This document shows, piece by piece, positions 1 through 8,169 of a stretch of DNA of 52,947 nt. Each line of letters begins with the position of its first letter. The first letter of the stretch is position 1. The stretch spans positions 249,866 through 302,812 of the forward strand of contig JAAEZT010000002.1 of NCBI GenBank assembly GCA_018222765.1, read 5' to 3'. Under the pieces are notes generated by a model. That model was not told where the DNA came from. It saw only the letters and a list, made by a program, of their open reading frames with translations, and searched no databases. Both the position numbers and the translations under genes were made by a program. The stretch comes from a bacterium (GTDB lineage Bacteria > Verrucomicrobiota > Verrucomicrobiia > Verrucomicrobiales > Akkermansiaceae).

Positions 1-471
1 ATGCCGAGGCGGTCGCCGCCGGCCCCAGCGCCCGGCTGACCAAAGTAGGTCGATGTGGCTTCAACGCGCACGTAGCGGGCATCGACTTGAGTGAAACCAA
101 AGCTCTGGCGGAGGGTGTCCTCCTGAAGGGCAGTGAAGGATGGATTGAGCGTGATGGACGTTCCGTATGACTCGTCGCCAAGCCCTGCGGCCCCACCCTC
201 GGCATCCGATGCGAAGCTGAGGTTGAATTCACGCATACCATTGGCATTGCCGAGCGAGTATCCCCAATAGCTAATTTCGTTCAAAGGGACATCGGAACCG
301 AGATCAAACCAGACATACTCCGGGCCTGCGTGCACGGCAATATAGTCAGAAGGAAAACCGCCAGGAGCGTTGGTGTACCAATTATTGGCTCCGCCGGTCT
401 TGTTGTGGGGCTCAGCAGTATTGAATCCGACGCCAGGACCACCAGCCAGGTTGGAATCACCGCCCGGATTA
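1..471. repeat. Direct repeat copy 1 (PEP-CTERM gene body)
   Basis: Positions 1-471 match 783-1253 in register with an offset of 782, and I found no mismatch reading them side by side. The first difference is at 472 (t here, g at 1254), and similarity fades out over the next 25 bases. The repeat encodes the mature part of a PEP-CTERM protein. Because the window starts inside it, its full length is unknown. Confidence 0.95.
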
Positions 472-584
472 TCCGAGACCATATTATGGGCGAAAGCTGT
501 GATCGGTCGGAAGTCGGCGGCTTGTATCGAACAAAATGGCGACAAGCCAAGGGCGATTGCAAAGGCAGGGATGCTGAATTTCAT
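1..584 (-). CDS. PEP-CTERM exported protein, copy 1 (3' end outside window)
   Basis: The gene starts at the ATG at 584 and runs off the left edge. It encodes a signal peptide (MKFSIPAFAIALGLSPFCS...), then a mature domain identical to that of the neighbouring copy at 680-1363. The domain is rich in Gly, Asn and aromatic residues (WFDLGSDVPLNEISYWGYSL), like a discoidin/F5-8-type beta sandwich, which is only an impression. The PEP-CTERM tail should lie beyond the edge. The signal peptide and first residues of the mature protein (FRPITAFAHNMVSDNPGG) differ clearly from copy 2 (FYTIGSFDHNMVSANPGG), so the shared part is either a partial duplication or a gene-conversion tract. The start codon lies only 25 nt after the T-run of a terminator, so it may depend on read-through from copy 2. 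Confidence 0.85.
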   Translation of the reverse strand, partial: MKFSIPAFAIALGLSPFCSIQAADFRPITAFAHNMVSDNPGGDSNLAGGPGVGFNTAEPHNKTGGANNWYTNAPGGFPSDYIAVHAGPEYVWFDLGSDVPLNEISYWGYSLGNANGMREFNLSFASDAEGGAAGLGDESYGTSITLNPSFTALQEDTLRQSFGFTQVDARYVRVEATSTYFGQPGAGAGGDRLG

Positions 585-608
585 AAGCTGAACGAGGAGT
601 CGGATCTT

Positions 609-646
609 AAAAAAAAACGCCCTTACTAGTCGAACTAGTAAGGACG
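609..646 (-). terminator. Intrinsic terminator after PEP-CTERM copy 2
   Basis: On the minus strand a stem of about 13 bp (core CCTTACTAGT / ACTAGTAAGG, TCG loop, one G-T pair near the base) is followed by nine T. It sits 34 nt after the stop of the gene at 680-1363 and 25 nt before the start of copy 1. Confidence 0.9.
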
Positions 647-679
647 CCTGAAATAGATTTTATCGTATTCGAGGCGCTT

Positions 680-1363
680 CTAGCCGCGCTTTCGACGGAG
701 CAAGAGACCTGCACTGGCTAGGCCAAGGAGTGCAATTGATCCAGGCTCCGGGATCGGGTTGTTTTCGAAGGCGATCTCACCAATGCCGAGGCGGTCGCCG
801 CCGGCCCCAGCGCCCGGCTGACCAAAGTAGGTCGATGTGGCTTCAACGCGCACGTAGCGGGCATCGACTTGAGTGAAACCAAAGCTCTGGCGGAGGGTGT
901 CCTCCTGAAGGGCAGTGAAGGATGGATTGAGCGTGATGGACGTTCCGTATGACTCGTCGCCAAGCCCTGCGGCCCCACCCTCGGCATCCGATGCGAAGCT
1001 GAGGTTGAATTCACGCATACCATTGGCATTGCCGAGCGAGTATCCCCAATAGCTAATTTCGTTCAAAGGGACATCGGAACCGAGATCAAACCAGACATAC
1101 TCCGGGCCTGCGTGCACGGCAATATAGTCAGAAGGAAAACCGCCAGGAGCGTTGGTGTACCAATTATTGGCTCCGCCGGTCTTGTTGTGGGGCTCAGCAG
1201 TATTGAATCCGACGCCAGGACCACCAGCCAGGTTGGAATCACCGCCCGGATTAGCCGAGACCATATTGTGGTCGAAAGAACCAATGGTGTAGAAAACGGC
1301 GGCGTTAGCACACAGGGCGCTGGCTGATAGAATGCCTAAGAAAACTGTATTTTTTATTTTCAT
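680..1363 (-). CDS. PEP-CTERM exported protein, copy 2
   Basis: This 227-residue protein has a signal peptide (MKIKNTVFLGILSASALCANA), a beta-rich mature domain and a C-terminal sorting signal: PIPEPGSIALLGLASAG, a hydrophobic helix, then LLRRKRG. PEP-CTERM proteins are exported, cut at the tail by an exosortase and delivered to the cell surface or the exopolysaccharide matrix. The frame is open further upstream to 1567, but that extension overlaps the preceding gene and lacks a signal peptide, so the ATG at 1363 is chosen. Nothing shows a ligand. The mature region is nearly identical to copy 1. The 118 nt upstream contain TTGACG as a possible -35 element, but no convincing -10. Confidence 0.93.
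   Translation of the reverse strand: MKIKNTVFLGILSASALCANAAVFYTIGSFDHNMVSANPGGDSNLAGGPGVGFNTAEPHNKTGGANNWYTNAPGGFPSDYIAVHAGPEYVWFDLGSDVPLNEISYWGYSLGNANGMREFNLSFASDAEGGAAGLGDESYGTSITLNPSFTALQEDTLRQSFGFTQVDARYVRVEATSTYFGQPGAGAGGDRLGIGEIAFENNPIPEPGSIALLGLASAGLLLRRKRG
783..1253. repeat. Direct repeat copy 2 (PEP-CTERM gene body)
   Basis: Matches 1-471 with no mismatch found by eye over 471 bases. It lies entirely inside the coding region of the gene at 680-1363, and it stops before the signal-peptide-coding part, where the two genes diverge. Confidence 0.95.
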
Positions 1364-1481
1364 TAGATTTATTCTGTTGGGTATTTGGGGAGGAATGCCT
1401 AGTCGATCAGTCTTCAGCTTTTCCCGCTTCGAGTGGTATCTAACGAAGGGGTAATCGTCAACAAGAAACTTCTTGATCCTC

Positions 1482-3035
1482 TCACAAAGCGAGCGCGGCT
1501 TCCGCGCAGCGCCGGCCGTCCAGAGCTGCCGATACAATTCCTCCGGCGTAGCCCGCACCTTCTCCACAAGGATAAAAGCCGGCTACATCAGGGTGTTGCA
1601 AATCATCACCACGGGGAATTCTCACCGGAGAACTGGTCCGCGTTTCGAAGCCGATTAGGAGGGCATCCGGACCGGTGTAGCCGCGGATCATTTTACCAAA
1701 CTTCCGCAGGCCGCCGGCGAGGCGCTCGCTGATGTGCTTGGGAAGGATTTCATCAAGCCGCACTGACATAAGACCGGGAAAATAACTCGTCTCTGGAAGC
1801 TCTTTCGACAACTTGCCTGCCAGAAAATCAGTCACGCGTTGCGCTGGAGCTACCTGTCCTCCCCCACCAGCCTTTTTGGCCAGTTGCTCGATTTTCTTTT
1901 GGTAACGAATCCCGCGAAGAACGTCATCGCCTGGACAATCCTCAGGCTCGATCCCCACGACCATGCCGCTGTTGGCAAAGGGAGAGTCACGACGCGAAAG
2001 GCTCATGCCATTGACGACCACTTCGTCATTCTCGGTTGCAGCCGGCACCACAAATCCACCCGGACACATGCAGAAGGAATGCACGCTTCGTCCCTTGATC
2101 GTAGTCGCCAGGGCATAGCGAGAGGCGGGAAGATTCTCATCGCGCTTCTCTCCCGATTTCAAATGATATTGCGCTCGATCAATAAATCCCTGGGGATGTT
2201 CAATCCGCACACCAACCGCAAAGGGCTTGGCTTCGAGAAGGATTTTTTGCTCGTGTAAAAGCTCGTAGATATCGCGAGCGGAATGTCCCGTCGCCAGAAT
2301 CACCGAGTCTCCGCGAAACTCACGGCCATCCGAAGTCGCCACGCCCTTCATCTTTCCGTCATCAAGAAGAAACTCCGTCACCTTGGCCCCAAAATGAACT
2401 TCGCCACCTGCGGCAATGACAGACTCCCGCATCGCCATGACCACCTTCGGAAGGAGGTTCGAGCCAATATGCGGATGGGCTTCCACGAGGATTTTCTCCG
2501 GAGCACCATGCGCGACGAGGGTGCGATAAACCTCCGCCACCGGGCCGCGCTTTTTGGCACGGGTGTAGAGCTTGCCATCGGAAAAGGTTCCCGCTCCGCC
2601 CTCTCCGAAGCAGTAGTTTGATTCCTCAATGACACGTCCCTCCCGCATGATGGGTGCGAGATCAAATCGACGCGCCGAGGCGTCTTTCCCGCGCTCCAGA
2701 ATGATCGGCTTGTGTCCCAATTCCAAACACCGCAAGGCCGCAAACATCCCTGCCGGACCACACCCTACGATGACGATTTTTTTCGTGTCGGGTTTAGGAG
2801 AGGTAGCGCTCCACGCAATCTCAGGACTGGGCTCGAGTTCCTCATCGACTCCCACCTCAAATCGCAGACGGTATTTCACCGGAGCCTTCCGGGCGTCGAG
2901 AGAACGCTTTAGCAAGCGATGCCCCTTCAAGTGCTCAGGCGCAACGCGAAGTTTCCTGGCGAGGCGCGCAGGCCAAAGATTTTCATTCGCAGCTTCACCG
3001 GGAGTGAGCACTAATTCGACAGTTCTAACAGGCAT
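1482..3035 (-). CDS. FAD-dependent dehydrogenase, COG2509 type
   Basis: The 517-residue protein belongs to the COG2509 group of FAD/NAD(P)-dependent dehydrogenases (family knowledge), whose substrate is unknown. Visible: an N-terminal domain of about 80 residues, a Rossmann dinucleotide motif GCGPAGMFAAL at residues 91-101, a conserved segment NYCFGEGGAGTFSDGKLYT around residue 140, the second motif VILATGHSARDIYELL, and a C-terminal FAD-contact segment ending GEGAGYAGGIVSAALDGRRCAEA. The last is typical of the BaiN/HI0933-like fold, in which FAD is held by both ends of the chain. No signal peptide or membrane segment, so cytoplasmic. The start follows the CNNM gene stop by 6 nt, so both are probably in one transcript. 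Confidence 0.9.
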   Translation of the reverse strand: MPVRTVELVLTPGEAANENLWPARLARKLRVAPEHLKGHRLLKRSLDARKAPVKYRLRFEVGVDEELEPSPEIAWSATSPKPDTKKIVIVGCGPAGMFAALRCLELGHKPIILERGKDASARRFDLAPIMREGRVIEESNYCFGEGGAGTFSDGKLYTRAKKRGPVAEVYRTLVAHGAPEKILVEAHPHIGSNLLPKVVMAMRESVIAAGGEVHFGAKVTEFLLDDGKMKGVATSDGREFRGDSVILATGHSARDIYELLHEQKILLEAKPFAVGVRIEHPQGFIDRAQYHLKSGEKRDENLPASRYALATTIKGRSVHSFCMCPGGFVVPAATENDEVVVNGMSLSRRDSPFANSGMVVGIEPEDCPGDDVLRGIRYQKKIEQLAKKAGGGGQVAPAQRVTDFLAGKLSKELPETSYFPGLMSVRLDEILPKHISERLAGGLRKFGKMIRGYTGPDALLIGFETRTSSPVRIPRGDDLQHPDVAGFYPCGEGAGYAGGIVSAALDGRRCAEAALAL

Positions 3036-3041
3036 GTGAAA

Positions 3042-4445
3042 TTAGATCGTCTCAGCCTCTTCCTCCTCGGGCTCGGGCTCGGGAAGTTTGACGAAGCGAA
3101 GTTGCTCAATACGACGACCGTCCGTGCTGGTCACGGTCGCCTCAAAACCTTCCACCTCGACGGCTTCGCCGGGCTCGGGAAGGTGCCCCAGCTGCTGAAC
3201 GATGTATCCACCGATCGTGCTCACTTCGCCACTTTCCAAGTCAATAGCCGGTTCATGGTCGGACAGCTCATTGAGCGGAAGTCCCCCTTCCACGGCAAAC
3301 TCATCTTCGGTAATTCTCAAGAAGTCCGTCTCTTCCTCTTCATCAAATTCGTCGTGAATATTTCCGACAAGCTCGCCCATGATATTATCCATGAAGACTA
3401 AGCCCGCCGGGTCTCCAAATTCATCCACCACCAAGGCCAGCTGCGCACATTCCTTTAGAAAAAACTGCAGGAGGTCATCGAGCCGCATCGTCTCCGGCAC
3501 CACTTTCAGTTCTCGTTTGATGTGACGGAGATCCTGATCATGCGCGCTCATCAAACGAAGGACGTCCTTGATATGAATCAAGCCCTCCGTTTGATCGAGG
3601 TGCCCTTGTACTAAAGGAAAACGGGTGTGCTTGCTCTCAATCGCCAGCTCAAGGTTCTCCCCAAATTCCTTTTCTAAATCGAGGAAGACCACTTCGCCGC
3701 GAGGCGTCATTACGTCCTTCACTGAAACGTCGTTAAGCTCGAGAGCATTGATCAAAATCTCACGCTCAGTTTCCGTCACCTCCTGCTGACGCTCGCTTTC
3801 TTCCACCAACAAGGCCAGCTCCTCTGAACTGTGCACCGCTTCCCCTTCGGAGACCGGATCGATGCGAAAGATTTTCTTCAGTAAGAAATTCGCGGTGCCA
3901 TTCAAGACCGTAATGGCCCATCCGAAACTCACATAGAAAATATGTAAGGGCCGGGCAATCCACAGGGTGGTTTGGAGCGACTTGCGAATAGCGATGGACT
4001 TGGGAAGCAACTCACCAATGACCACATGGAGGAAGGTAAACGAGAGAATGGCGACGATATAAGAGATCCAACCAATCCAAAATGTTGAGATCGCTCCCGT
4101 GTTGTAGAGGAAAGGACCAATTAATTTGGCGACAAAGGGTTCTCCCAATCCACCAAGAGCCAGAGAGGCGATGGTGATGCCCAGCTGGTTTGCCGAGAGA
4201 TAGCCGTCTAGTTCCCCGACAACGTGTTTGGAAATCTTGGCCCGCCGCGGTTTCTTTTCCAACTCACCCTCGATCTGGCTGGGACGAACTTTAACAATGG
4301 CAAACTCCGATGCCACGAAGAAGGCATTAAGAAGGAGAAAGAAAACGATCCCTAAAAGATAGACGACCACCTTCCAGAGCTCCATCGGCTCGGAATAGAC
4401 CGCGTGATCATTCGCCGCCAATATTGAAAAGGACTCTATCATCAT
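3042..4445 (-). CDS. CNNM/CorC-HlyC family membrane protein (DUF21-CBS-CorC_HlyC)
   Basis: The 467-residue protein has the classic three-part architecture. A DUF21 membrane domain has hydrophobic helices from about residue 24 (VVVYLLGIVFFLLLNAFFVASEFAIVKV split over two segments) to 210. A cytosolic CBS pair follows at about 225-350 (DVMTPRGEVVFLD; HTRFPLV; HIKDVLRLM). A CorC_HlyC C-terminal domain (DEFAVEGGLPLNEL...TIGGYIVQQLGHLPEPG) then leads to an acidic tail (PEPEPEEEEAE). Relatives are Mg2+/Co2+ efflux or Na+/Mg2+ exchange proteins, often mislabelled haemolysins; the transported ion cannot be read from sequence. An alternative start at residue 21 (MELWKVVVYL) is possible. It lies 9 nt after fmdB. 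Confidence 0.93.
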   Translation of the reverse strand: MMIESFSILAANDHAVYSEPMELWKVVVYLLGIVFFLLLNAFFVASEFAIVKVRPSQIEGELEKKPRRAKISKHVVGELDGYLSANQLGITIASLALGGLGEPFVAKLIGPFLYNTGAISTFWIGWISYIVAILSFTFLHVVIGELLPKSIAIRKSLQTTLWIARPLHIFYVSFGWAITVLNGTANFLLKKIFRIDPVSEGEAVHSSEELALLVEESERQQEVTETEREILINALELNDVSVKDVMTPRGEVVFLDLEKEFGENLELAIESKHTRFPLVQGHLDQTEGLIHIKDVLRLMSAHDQDLRHIKRELKVVPETMRLDDLLQFFLKECAQLALVVDEFGDPAGLVFMDNIMGELVGNIHDEFDEEEETDFLRITEDEFAVEGGLPLNELSDHEPAIDLESGEVSTIGGYIVQQLGHLPEPGEAVEVEGFEATVTSTDGRRIEQLRFVKLPEPEPEEEEAETI

Positions 4446-4454
4446 CGGGCAGAC

Positions 4455-4715
4455 TTACACCTTATCGTAACCCCCGTCGCAGTTTTTGCGCAGGACATGA
4501 AATCCGGACGCCTTTGCCTCGGAGTCCGAGTGCTCTTTGGTGGCGACCTTGGTACTAACCTGACTCACCCGCTTGCGGACCGGGTGACGGCAAAGGGGAC
4601 ACTTCTCCAGAGCCTCCCTATTGATCGGACGTTGTAATTCGAAGCCTTTGACGCAGACGCGACAACTTCGCTCCGGGTCGTCCGGAGATTCGGATTGATA
4701 TTCGTAGATCGGCAT
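4455..4715 (-). CDS. FmdB-family zinc ribbon protein
   Basis: A small protein of 86 residues beginning MPIYEYQSE, the hallmark start of FmdB/CxxC_CxxC regulatory zinc ribbons. Two cysteine pairs are visible, CRVC and CPLC, separated by FELQRPINREALEK. The fold binds one zinc ion; the role of these small proteins is mostly unknown (the name comes from a formamidase regulator). The open frame extends 15 codons upstream, but the family start is clearly MPIYEY, so 4715 is chosen. It lies 63 nt downstream of rpsN. The gap contains a perfect 6-bp inverted repeat (GGGGCG / CGCCCC, 4737-4755) without a T-run. Confidence 0.9.
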   Translation of the reverse strand: MPIYEYQSESPDDPERSCRVCVKGFELQRPINREALEKCPLCRHPVRKRVSQVSTKVATKEHSDSEAKASGFHVLRKNCDGGYDKV

Positions 4716-4778
4716 GGGCGTAGGGCAGATGGGGTCGGGGCGACAGCAACGCCCCATCAACCGGACCGATAACCTAAC

Positions 4779-5048
4779 CTACCAGGAGGACTTTGTCACT
4801 CCGGGAAGCAGGCCGGCGGAAGCCATTTCGCGGAAGGTAATCCGGGAAAGGCGGAAGCGACGCAGAAAGGCACGGCGACGGCCGGTCACTTCACAACGAT
4901 TCACCAAACGTGTTGGGCTTGCGTCACGAGGAAGCATGGTCAAACCAATATAATCTTTCTCCTTCTTCAATTGATGACGAAGGTCAGAGAACTTAGCGAC
5001 GGTCTTAGCTTTGCGCTTATCGCGCTCAATCCAGCATTTTCTTGCCAT
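4779..5048 (-). CDS. rpsN: Small ribosomal subunit protein uS14, zinc-independent type
   Basis: The 89-residue protein is recognisable as ribosomal protein S14 from [20 protein letters not shown] near the start, and from [20 protein letters not shown] and [12 protein letters not shown] towards the end. It binds 16S rRNA in the head of the small subunit. It lacks the paired CxxC motifs of the zinc-binding form, so it is the long zinc-free type. An upstream in-frame extension of 36 codons starting [11 protein letters not shown] is rejected because S14 proteins start at MA(K/R)K. The gene stands outside a ribosomal protein operon, upstream of fmdB and divergent from rph. It may be the only rpsN or a paralogue used when zinc is scarce; no Zur-like operator was recognised in the 182-nt divergent gap. 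Confidence 0.95.
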   Translation of the reverse strand: MARKCWIERDKRKAKTVAKFSDLRHQLKKEKDYIGLTMLPRDASPTRLVNRCEVTGRRRAFLRRFRLSRITFREMASAGLLPGVTKSSW

Positions 5049-5230
5049 GGGAGGGCGAGAGATAGGCAGAATCGCCGATGAAGCAAGGAATTTTTGATCT
5101 TTTTGAAGAAGTTTTTTGAGAATCTGGAATTTCGCCATGATTCGATGCCAATTCATTAAGTGATATTAACAAATCTCCATTCCCTTTGATATCGCCTTGC
5201 TTTGTTCTACCCCGGAATCTACCTCCCGAT

Positions 5231-6010
5231 ATGGACCGACCCGATGGACGCGCAATTCCCGACCTCCGCCCAATTTCCTTCACTCCCAACGTCGCCCCGC
5301 ACGCCACGGGCTCTGTTTTAGTGTCATTTGGTAATACCCGCGTCATTTGCGCGGCCACCATCGAAGAAAAAGTGCCTGGCTGGATGAAATACCAGGGTGT
5401 CGAGGGTGGATGGGTCACCGCCGAGTACTCTATGCTCCCCTATTCCACCCATGAACGGAAATCCCGCGACATCAGCCGTGGTAAACTCGATGGACGTTCT
5501 TCCGAGATCCAGCGCCTCATCGGACGCTCCCTCCGCGCCGTTATTGATCTTAAAAAGCTCGGAAAACGCACGATCTGGGTCGATTGCGATGTTCTGCAGG
5601 CCGATGGAGGCACCCGCACGGCCTCAATCACCGGTGGCTGTGTCGCCGTCGCCATTGCTCTTAATCGCCTGATGGGAAAAGGACTCCTCAAGGATTTCCC
5701 TCTTCGTAAGTTAGTCGCGGCGGTCAGCGCCGGGATTTACCAAAACGAAGCCATCCTCGATCTCAATTACCCGGAAGACCGCGATGCTTCGGTCGATTTT
5801 AATGTCGTGATGACCGAAAACGGTGAGTTTGTGGAACTACAGGGCAGCGGCGAGGAAGACGTCTTCACCAACGAGCAAATGACCGCCATGCTCGATCTCT
5901 CACAAGATGGGATCACCACGCTCGTTGGGCTTCAAAAAGAAGCCATCATCGCGGCAGATAAACCTTCGTCCGGCGACCTGGACGGATTGGCGGCAAGTTT
6001 TCAGCCCTGA
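5231..6010 (+). CDS. rph: Ribonuclease PH
   Basis: The 259-residue protein begins MDRPDGRAIPDLRPISFTPN and is RNase PH, a phosphorolytic 3'-5' exonuclease that trims the 3' ends of tRNA precursors. Diagnostic stretches are GSVLVSFGNTRVICAATIEE, the RGKLDGRSSEIQRLIGRSLR segment that binds phosphate and RNA through arginines, VDCDVLQADGGTRTASITGG, and LDLNYPEDRDASVDFNVVMT with its acidic active-site residues. Length fits the family (about 240-260). The frame is open 15 codons upstream, but the ATG at 5231 matches family starts. It is divergent from rpsN. Confidence 0.97.
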   Translation: MDRPDGRAIPDLRPISFTPNVAPHATGSVLVSFGNTRVICAATIEEKVPGWMKYQGVEGGWVTAEYSMLPYSTHERKSRDISRGKLDGRSSEIQRLIGRSLRAVIDLKKLGKRTIWVDCDVLQADGGTRTASITGGCVAVAIALNRLMGKGLLKDFPLRKLVAAVSAGIYQNEAILDLNYPEDRDASVDFNVVMTENGEFVELQGSGEEDVFTNEQMTAMLDLSQDGITTLVGLQKEAIIAADKPSSGDLDGLAASFQP

Positions 6011-6130
6011 GCCGAGCTTTTATCTTGCCCTGACAACGACCAAGTCTACTTTTACGCGAAGAGATGGGCGACTGCTCACCTCCGGATAAAAAACTGGAGG
6101 GGACACCCTCAAACAACCATAAGCTAAAAA

Positions 6131-6841
6131 ATGAAACTGACGAAAAAACAGATGCGAAAGGGCTTCACCTTGGTGGAACTCCTCGTGGTGATTGCGATTA
6201 TTGCCGTCCTTGCGGGACTGGCGACACCCGCGATTCTGAAAGCCAAGAAGAGTGCCGACAAAGCGAAGACCATTAGTAATGCCAAGCAAATTGGTATTGC
6301 GATGACAGAATTCGACAACCAGTACGGAGAATTTCCCTCCGACGTGACGCGCGACCTCCTTGAGGACGAGGGTGAGGAGGTGCCCATTGGCGACAGCGCG
6401 AACGACTACCTCGCACAGCTCCTGATCTCCAAGGTTCTGGACAGTGAGAAGGTCTTTTACGCAAAAGGTGTCAGAGGGGTCCGCGAAGGAGACGACGTCT
6501 TCAACACCCGCGATAAAGCCCTTGAGAAAAGTGAAAACGGCTTTGGCTACATCATGCTCAATGATGGGACCGGGCTCTCCCAAAGCTACGGACAAAGTTC
6601 GATTCCAGTCGTTTGCGCTCCTCTGAAAAGTGGCGGCATTGACCCCGTCTTCGACGAAGGTGCTTACAATAACGAGTATGTTTATCTCAAGTTGGACTCC
6701 TCGGTTGGAACCGGTAAAATCAAGGACGGCAAAGCCCTCCTTAAAGGACAGGGCAAGACTACGATCACCACCAACGGTGAGGGCACCATGTGGGGCAGCA
6801 CTGATCAGGCGATTGTGAGGGCTCCTGCTGCAATTCAGTAA
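6131..6841 (+). CDS. Type II secretion/pseudopilin-like protein with prepilin signal
   Basis: The 236-residue protein has a class III prepilin signal: a short basic leader (MKLTKKQMRKG), the cleavage site G/FTLVEL with glutamate at +5, and a hydrophobic helix (LVVIAIIAVLAGLATPAIL). The rest is a globular pseudopilin domain with KQIGIAMTEFDNQYGEFPSD, a pattern common in the many PulG/GspG-like proteins of Verrucomicrobiota and Planctomycetota. Prepilin peptidase should cut after Gly and the protein would then assemble through the helix in the inner membrane. No secretion-system partner genes are adjacent, so which machinery it serves is unknown. It is followed 33 nt later by a strong terminator, making a probable one-gene transcript. 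Confidence 0.93.
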   Translation: MKLTKKQMRKGFTLVELLVVIAIIAVLAGLATPAILKAKKSADKAKTISNAKQIGIAMTEFDNQYGEFPSDVTRDLLEDEGEEVPIGDSANDYLAQLLISKVLDSEKVFYAKGVRGVREGDDVFNTRDKALEKSENGFGYIMLNDGTGLSQSYGQSSIPVVCAPLKSGGIDPVFDEGAYNNEYVYLKLDSSVGTGKIKDGKALLKGQGKTTITTNGEGTMWGSTDQAIVRAPAAIQ

Positions 6842-6874
6842 TCGCTGACTCGCAAGTCGATTCAATAACAGAAG

Positions 6875-6901
6875 CGGGCCTCTTCGGAGGTCCGTTTTTT
6901 T
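6875..6901 (+). terminator. Intrinsic terminator after pseudopilin gene
   Basis: An 8-bp stem CGGGCCTC / GAGGTCCG (one G-T pair) closes a stable TTCG tetraloop and is followed by seven T. It separates the pseudopilin gene from the DUF2452 gene. Confidence 0.95.
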
Positions 6902-6961
6902 ATGCTCTCGAAAATGTCGGTTGCCGGATCAGCGGACTCTGCCATCCTTAGTCAATTAGTC

Positions 6962-7390
6962 ATGCCAGAACACCCAATACTACCCCCTACCAACTCCGGA
7001 GCCTTTCTCCCCTACCCCACCTCCACCCTAAGTCCCCGAATTATCCCCAACGACCTGTCCAACTTCAAATCCCGTGGCATTAGTCAAATCGAACGCGACC
7101 TGCAATTGAAGCTCGAGAAAATGCGCGAGGAATACATCGCGACCGTCGAGCATTTCAACTGGAACAAACTTGTTTACGAAGCCGAAATCAACTTTGAGCC
7201 CATTGTAGGAGAGGTTTATCACCTCTATTCCATGCGGAACAAAAACCATCTTTCCATGATTGGTCCGGAGCAATGGTCACAGAAACATCTTGGCAGCTTC
7301 AGGCTCAACCTCGACCGCCAATGGGACTTGATCGAAGCCTCGGTAGAAGCGCGCTCGCTTTTTACCGAAGATAAGGATATACCCAGTTGA
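6962..7390 (+). CDS. DUF2452 family protein
   Basis: A soluble 142-residue protein beginning MPEHPILPPTNSGAFLPYPT. The features LPYPTSTLSPRIIPNDLSNFKSRGISQIERDL, a helical middle (LKLEKMREEYIATVEHFNWNKLVYEAEINFEPIVG) and YHLYSMRNKNHLSMIGPEQW match what I recall of DUF2452, a family without known function. The last segment looks like a small domain, with a conserved Tyr-His-Leu-Tyr motif. A longer frame begins at 6902, but that ATG overlaps the end of the preceding terminator's T-run, so 6962 is preferred. It lies 8 nt before lpxA, so the two are probably co-transcribed. Confidence 0.75.
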   Translation: MPEHPILPPTNSGAFLPYPTSTLSPRIIPNDLSNFKSRGISQIERDLQLKLEKMREEYIATVEHFNWNKLVYEAEINFEPIVGEVYHLYSMRNKNHLSMIGPEQWSQKHLGSFRLNLDRQWDLIEASVEARSLFTEDKDIPS

Positions 7391-7398
7391 TCCTCAAC

Positions 7399-8169
7399 AT
7401 GATTCACCCCACCGCGATTATCTCCCCAAAAGCCGAACTCGGTACTGATGTTGAAATCGGTCCCTATTCAGTCATTGAAGCAGGCGTGCAACTGGGAGAC
7501 CGCTGCAAGCTCCACTCCCACGTTGTAGTCCACGGTGAAAGCAACATCGGAGCGGAAAACGAATTCTTCCCCTTCTCCGCCATCGGCATCAAATCACAGG
7601 ACCTCAAGTATGCCGGAGAACCGACCCGCCTCGAAGTCGGTGACCGCAATGTCTTTCGCGAAAACAGCACCGTCCATCGAGGCACCCTGGAAGACACCCT
7701 CACCAAGATCGGCAGCGACAATCTCTTCCTGGCCTACTCACACGTCGCGCACGATTGTCAAATCGGCAATCATGTCATCCTTTCCAATAACGGGACCCTA
7801 GGCGGCCATGCCATCGTGGAGGATTATGTCGTCGTTTCCGGGCTCTCCGGCGCCCATCAATTTTGCCGCCTCGGACAACATTCCATCGTCGGAGGCTGCA
7901 CCAAAATCGTGCAGGATGTCCCACCTTTCACCATCGTCGATGGCAATCCCGCATCGGTCCGCGGCATCAACCAAGTCGGACTGCAACGCCGGGGGTTCTC
8001 CGACGAGAACATCAAGGCCCTACGCACAGCCTATAAAAAACTCTTCCTAAAAAAGGACCTCAATCTCTCCAAGGTCATTGAAAGCCTTCCTACTGAGCTC
8101 AGTGAGCAGGCCAGCGTAGCCAAGCTCCTCTCCTTTATCACCAACTCCGAGCGAGGAGTCATTCGCTAG
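7399..8169 (+). CDS. lpxA: UDP-N-acetylglucosamine O-acyltransferase
   Basis: The 256-residue protein is LpxA, which transfers a 3-hydroxyacyl chain from acyl carrier protein to UDP-GlcNAc in the first step of lipid A synthesis, in the cytoplasm. It starts MIHPTAIISPKAELG and shows the hexapeptide-repeat left-handed beta helix (AELGTDVEIGPYSVIEAGVQ). The catalytic histidine is H118 in YSHVAHDCQIGNH. The C-terminal part has HQFCRLGQHSIVGGCTKIVQDVPP and the helical bundle after LQRRGFS. Length fits the family (about 260). A TTG four codons upstream overlaps the previous stop but adds nothing conserved. The gene indicates an outer membrane with lipopolysaccharide. Confidence 0.97.
   Translation: MIHPTAIISPKAELGTDVEIGPYSVIEAGVQLGDRCKLHSHVVVHGESNIGAENEFFPFSAIGIKSQDLKYAGEPTRLEVGDRNVFRENSTVHRGTLEDTLTKIGSDNLFLAYSHVAHDCQIGNHVILSNNGTLGGHAIVEDYVVVSGLSGAHQFCRLGQHSIVGGCTKIVQDVPPFTIVDGNPASVRGINQVGLQRRGFSDENIKALRTAYKKLFLKKDLNLSKVIESLPTELSEQASVAKLLSFITNSERGVIR

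Noticed and set aside
330-629. Plus-strand frames over the PEP-CTERM genes (also near 1112-1327)
   Set aside because: They mirror the minus-strand coding repeat and show no family likeness or signal peptide.
1364-1567. Longer PEP-CTERM copy 2 start at 1567
   Set aside because: It would overlap the COG2509 gene and bury the signal peptide inside the protein.
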